Assembly (NCBI RefSeq): GCF_003987135.1
Contig: NZ_PIPJ01000004.1
Span: 62,001 to 126,000, forward strand
Length of the DNA stretch: 64,000 nucleotides
Reading direction: 5' to 3'
Source: Aliidiomarina iranensis
GTDB taxonomy: Bacteria > Pseudomonadota > Gammaproteobacteria > Enterobacterales > Alteromonadaceae
Shown here: piece after piece, positions 61,822 through 64,000 of the stretch
Layout of the letters: each line of letters opens with the position of its first letter
How positions within the stretch are numbered: the first letter of the stretch is position 1
The notes under the pieces: model-generated
The model's database searches: none
The model's input: the letters and a program-made list of their open reading frames with translations, nothing else
What the model was told of the DNA's origin: nothing
Position numbers and translations under genes: made by a program

Positions 61822-64000
61822 CCGCGAATTACCGAGAACGCTTGGAAGAGCTCGTCGATGAGAGGTTCGCGGAGCTGCCAGGTAATGTTCATGGGTTGTG
61901 AGCCGTGATAGCGAACAAAATCAACAGGGCCGCAGGCGCGATAAGGGCTTTGCTTGTTCAGGCGCACGAAGAGCTGAAATTGCCAGCCGTTTTGTGCCTG
62001 TTCTATATAGCGCCTACCCGCCGGTGCATTTGGCCCCGTTGAGCTTTGCGATTGCCAATGAAAGAGCGATCGGCTAATGGCGTAATCGTCGTACGCCACG
62101 CCTTCATGAAGTGCGTCGGATTTGTCGAGCGTAACAAACAACAATTCGGTTTTTTGCTCATTCAAGCGCAGAACTCCCGCCTGAAATGGCGGTGCTGTGG
62201 CTTCTGTGTAATACCCAATAGCGGCGAGTATTTCCCGAATATGATAGGCACTGTGCAGCTTCAAAGGCGTATCGCTTAAACCGGGAAGTGCAGCATATAC
62301 TTTGTTGGTGCGGGCATCTAAGTAATCAGCGAGCTCTACCAACTCATTACATATATCGGGTAGTGCAGCCAATCGCTCCATCACACTGGCAATGGTAAGT
62401 GCACCACTGCCACCAGCTACCTGATAGCAAAACATGAGCAAGCGTGTTTTATTTTCTGCAGTAACTTCTAGCGCACCAAGGCTCGCACCCACGGCTCTCA
62501 AAACATTGAGTTGCTCCACGTCGTCTACATGCAAAAGCGCGGCAAACCGGCGGCTAAAATAACGCTCTTCTTCAAGTTGGTGAGCGGTTACTTCTTCGTT
62601 AACAATATTCGCAGCGCGCTTCAGTGGGGTCCAGCCGGTTTTTTTAGTTCCGATAGCGCTGCGGTAAACATCATCAAGTTCAAGCTGCTGTTCACTCAAA
62701 AACTGGCTGAGCGAGTTCGCTCCGCCTCTGGCACGGTAATGAGCCAGCTCTTGTGCTAATCGATTCCAACTAAAATTCACCGCCTCTCGCAACGAGGCAA
62801 GAATTTGTTCACGGGCTTGGCTTTGTAGTTGAATGTGGCAGCCCATCGGCAACTTACCAAAGCCCTTCTCAACACCTTCCATAATGCCTTTGCGAGAGAG
62901 CCCCGTAATGGCGCTGTAAAGTACATCGAAGCGGAAATTGCCTGCGGAATTGCCCACAAAATCAATCACCAAACAGCTCTCTTTGCCTTCATGCAAGCGC
63001 AGCCCACGGCCAATTTGCTGTTGAAAAAGCGTGGCACTTTGAGTTGGGCGCAATAACAGCAAGGTATCAACGAAGGGCAAATCCACCCCTTCGTTATACA
63101 AATCAACGGTTACCAGCACGTTGATTTCTCTGCGCTCCAGCATGCGCGGCAACTCTTCACGCTCAGTAGCCGTTGCTGCACCAGTAATGCAGGCAGCTTT
63201 AATGCCTGCTTTATCAAACATTTCCACCATGAACTCGGCGTGAGCAATGGCTACACAAAACGCCAAAGCACGGCATTCCTCAATATTGCTCACCAGCCCT
63301 TGCCACGCATTCACGATGGCTTGTGCACGCACATGGTTGCCGGTTAATACGGCATCGAGCGCACTAATTTCCCCCGCTTGTCGCCACGGAACATCGCGGT
63401 AATCCGTATTGTCGGCACAGGCATAGTATTCAAAAGGCGCCAGCAATTGCTGATCGAGTGCATGCCAAAGACGTAACTGTGCGGCAGGCGAGCCATCAGG
63501 CCGCATATCGAAATGGGTGAAAATGCTTCTGTCATCAGAGCGCTCTGGGGTAGCGGTAAGCCCTAGCAAATAGCGCGGCTGAATCGCTTGTGCAAACTGA
63601 GTAAAACTATTAGCGGCAATATGGTGGCACTCGTCGATCACCACCACACGCCAGTAATCGGCACCATATCGCTCAATCAATTTCTGGCTCAAGGCACTTT
63701 GAATGGTAGTGAACACATGGGCATATTGGCTCGGTTGGTGCTGCCCGGAAAGAAGCTCACCAAAATTACCGTCGCGCAACACATGCCGATAAGTATTCAA
63801 TGCTTGCTGGAGTATTTCCTTTCGGTGCGCCACGAACAACAACCGCGGTTGACCGCCTTCACGCTCACATAAACGTTTGTAATCAAAGGCTGCCATTACA
63901 GTTTTACCTGTGCCTGTAGCGGCCACCAACAGGTTCTTAAAACGGCCATGCTCGCGCTCATTCTCGAGCTGATCCAACAAAATACGCTGAAAAGGCTTCG
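61818..64000 (-). CDS. SF2 helicase with C-terminal DUF3427 (5' end beyond window)
   Basis: About 727 residues visible; the frame remains open through base 64000 (upstream codons read KPFQRILLDQLENE), so the start and a probable N-terminal PLD-like domain lie outside. Helicase motifs: 'AATGTGKTVMAAFDY', 'LLFVAHRKEIL', 'VVIDECHHIAA', 'LLGLTATPER', 'VTVDLYNEGVDLPFVDTLLLLRPTQS' and 'QQIGRGLRL'. The C-terminal 'YHIREILAAIGY...LLFVTLDKSD...YDDYAISRSLFHWQSQSST' to 'FQLFVRLNKQ' is DUF3427. Proteins of this type are widespread and suspected in DNA restriction or defence. Confidence 0.93.
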   Translation of the reverse strand, partial: KPFQRILLDQLENEREHGRFKNLLVAATGTGKTVMAAFDYKRLCEREGGQPRLLFVAHRKEILQQALNTYRHVLRDGNFGELLSGQHQPSQYAHVFTTIQSALSQKLIERYGADYWRVVVIDECHHIAANSFTQFAQAIQPRYLLGLTATPERSDDRSIFTHFDMRPDGSPAAQLRLWHALDQQLLAPFEYYACADNTDYRDVPWRQAGEISALDAVLTGNHVRAQAIVNAWQGLVSNIEECRALAFCVAIAHAEFMVEMFDKAGIKAACITGAATATEREELPRMLERREINVLVTVDLYNEGVDLPFVDTLLLLRPTQSATLFQQQIGRGLRLHEGKESCLVIDFVGNSAGNFRFDVLYSAITGLSRKGIMEGVEKGFGKLPMGCHIQLQSQAREQILASLREAVNFSWNRLAQELAHYRARGGANSLSQFLSEQQLELDDVYRSAIGTKKTGWTPLKRAANIVNEEVTAHQLEEERYFSRRFAALLHVDDVEQLNVLRAVGASLGALEVTAENKTRLLMFCYQVAGGSGALTIASVMERLAALPDICNELVELADYLDARTNKVYAALPGLSDTPLKLHSAYHIREILAAIGYYTEATAPPFQAGVLRLNEQKTELLFVTLDKSDALHEGVAYDDYAISRSLFHWQSQSSTGPNAPAGRRYIEQAQNGWQFQLFVRLNKQSPYRACGPVDFVRYHGSQPMNITWQLREPLIDELFQAFSVIRG

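Noticed and set aside
1-64000. tRNA, rRNA, insertion sequences, integrases or prophage genes
   Set aside because: No tRNA-like cloverleaf, transposase or integrase reading frame, terminal inverted repeats with target duplications, or phage structural genes were recognised by eye.

Overview
The window comes from a Gram-negative gammaproteobacterium, most likely a marine member of the Alteromonadales (an Idiomarina/Aliidiomarina-like organism would fit). The basis is inference from content: a HexR-controlled Entner-Doudoroff cluster with near-perfect HexR boxes, a TonB-receptor/GH16/GH3/GH1 laminarin locus, PhoQ-like signalling and DUF5666 lipoproteins. No rRNA, tRNA, CRISPR array, insertion sequence or prophage was recognised. 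Both outer genes are cut by the window edge: a histidine kinase on the left and a DUF3427-type SF2 helicase on the right.

Region 1 (1-4087): a PhoPQ-like two-component system co-transcribed with a PepSY protein, a divergent exported acidic protein, a DUF962/Mpo1-like membrane protein and a ChaC-type gamma-glutamylcyclotransferase. Region 2 (4079-17606): a beta-glucan (laminarin-type) utilisation locus. A surface GH16 lipoprotein with three copies of an unusual C-terminal module and a TonB receptor form one operon. A GH3 exo-glucosidase lipoprotein and a hexose permease form a second. A GH1 beta-glucosidase, a GPH-family sugar symporter and a LacI-family regulator form a third. Two copies of the same LacI-type operator, one inside a perfect 36-bp palindrome, tie the operons together. 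Region 3 (17708-25552): gap and hexR, divergent from zwf-pgl-edd-glk-eda, so glucose released by region 2 feeds the Entner-Doudoroff pathway.

Region 4 (25654-47320) is more accessory. It holds a cold-shock protein, a DUF2442-HigA-like fusion without a visible toxin, VapBC, HipBA and a toxin-first RelE/HigA-like pair. It also holds a membrane protein with an HTH partner, a DUF4236 protein, a START-domain protein, and a NERD protein next to a methyltransferase + PLD/SF2 helicase operon that is a plausible uncharacterised DNA-defence or DNA-processing module. Further genes are an M23 peptidase, a catalase-like haem protein with cytochrome b561, an M24 peptidase with a hairpin over its start codon, a double-CDGSH/glutamate-synthase-domain fusion and diguanylate cyclases.

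Region 5 (47518-64000): an exported alpha/beta hydrolase with kynureninase, a seven-unit DUF5666 lipoprotein, a second two-component system, a third diguanylate cyclase, a DUF442 phosphatase/sulfide:quinone-reductase-like fusion, small secreted NTF2-like proteins, and a SEC-C gene broken by two in-frame stop codons next to the DUF3427 helicase.

A recurrent structural oddity is a set of short (14-16 bp) degenerate tandem repeats directly after several stop codons. Each unit carries TAA and together they place stops in all three frames. Assignments rest on reading the sequence and recognising motifs; no database search was run.
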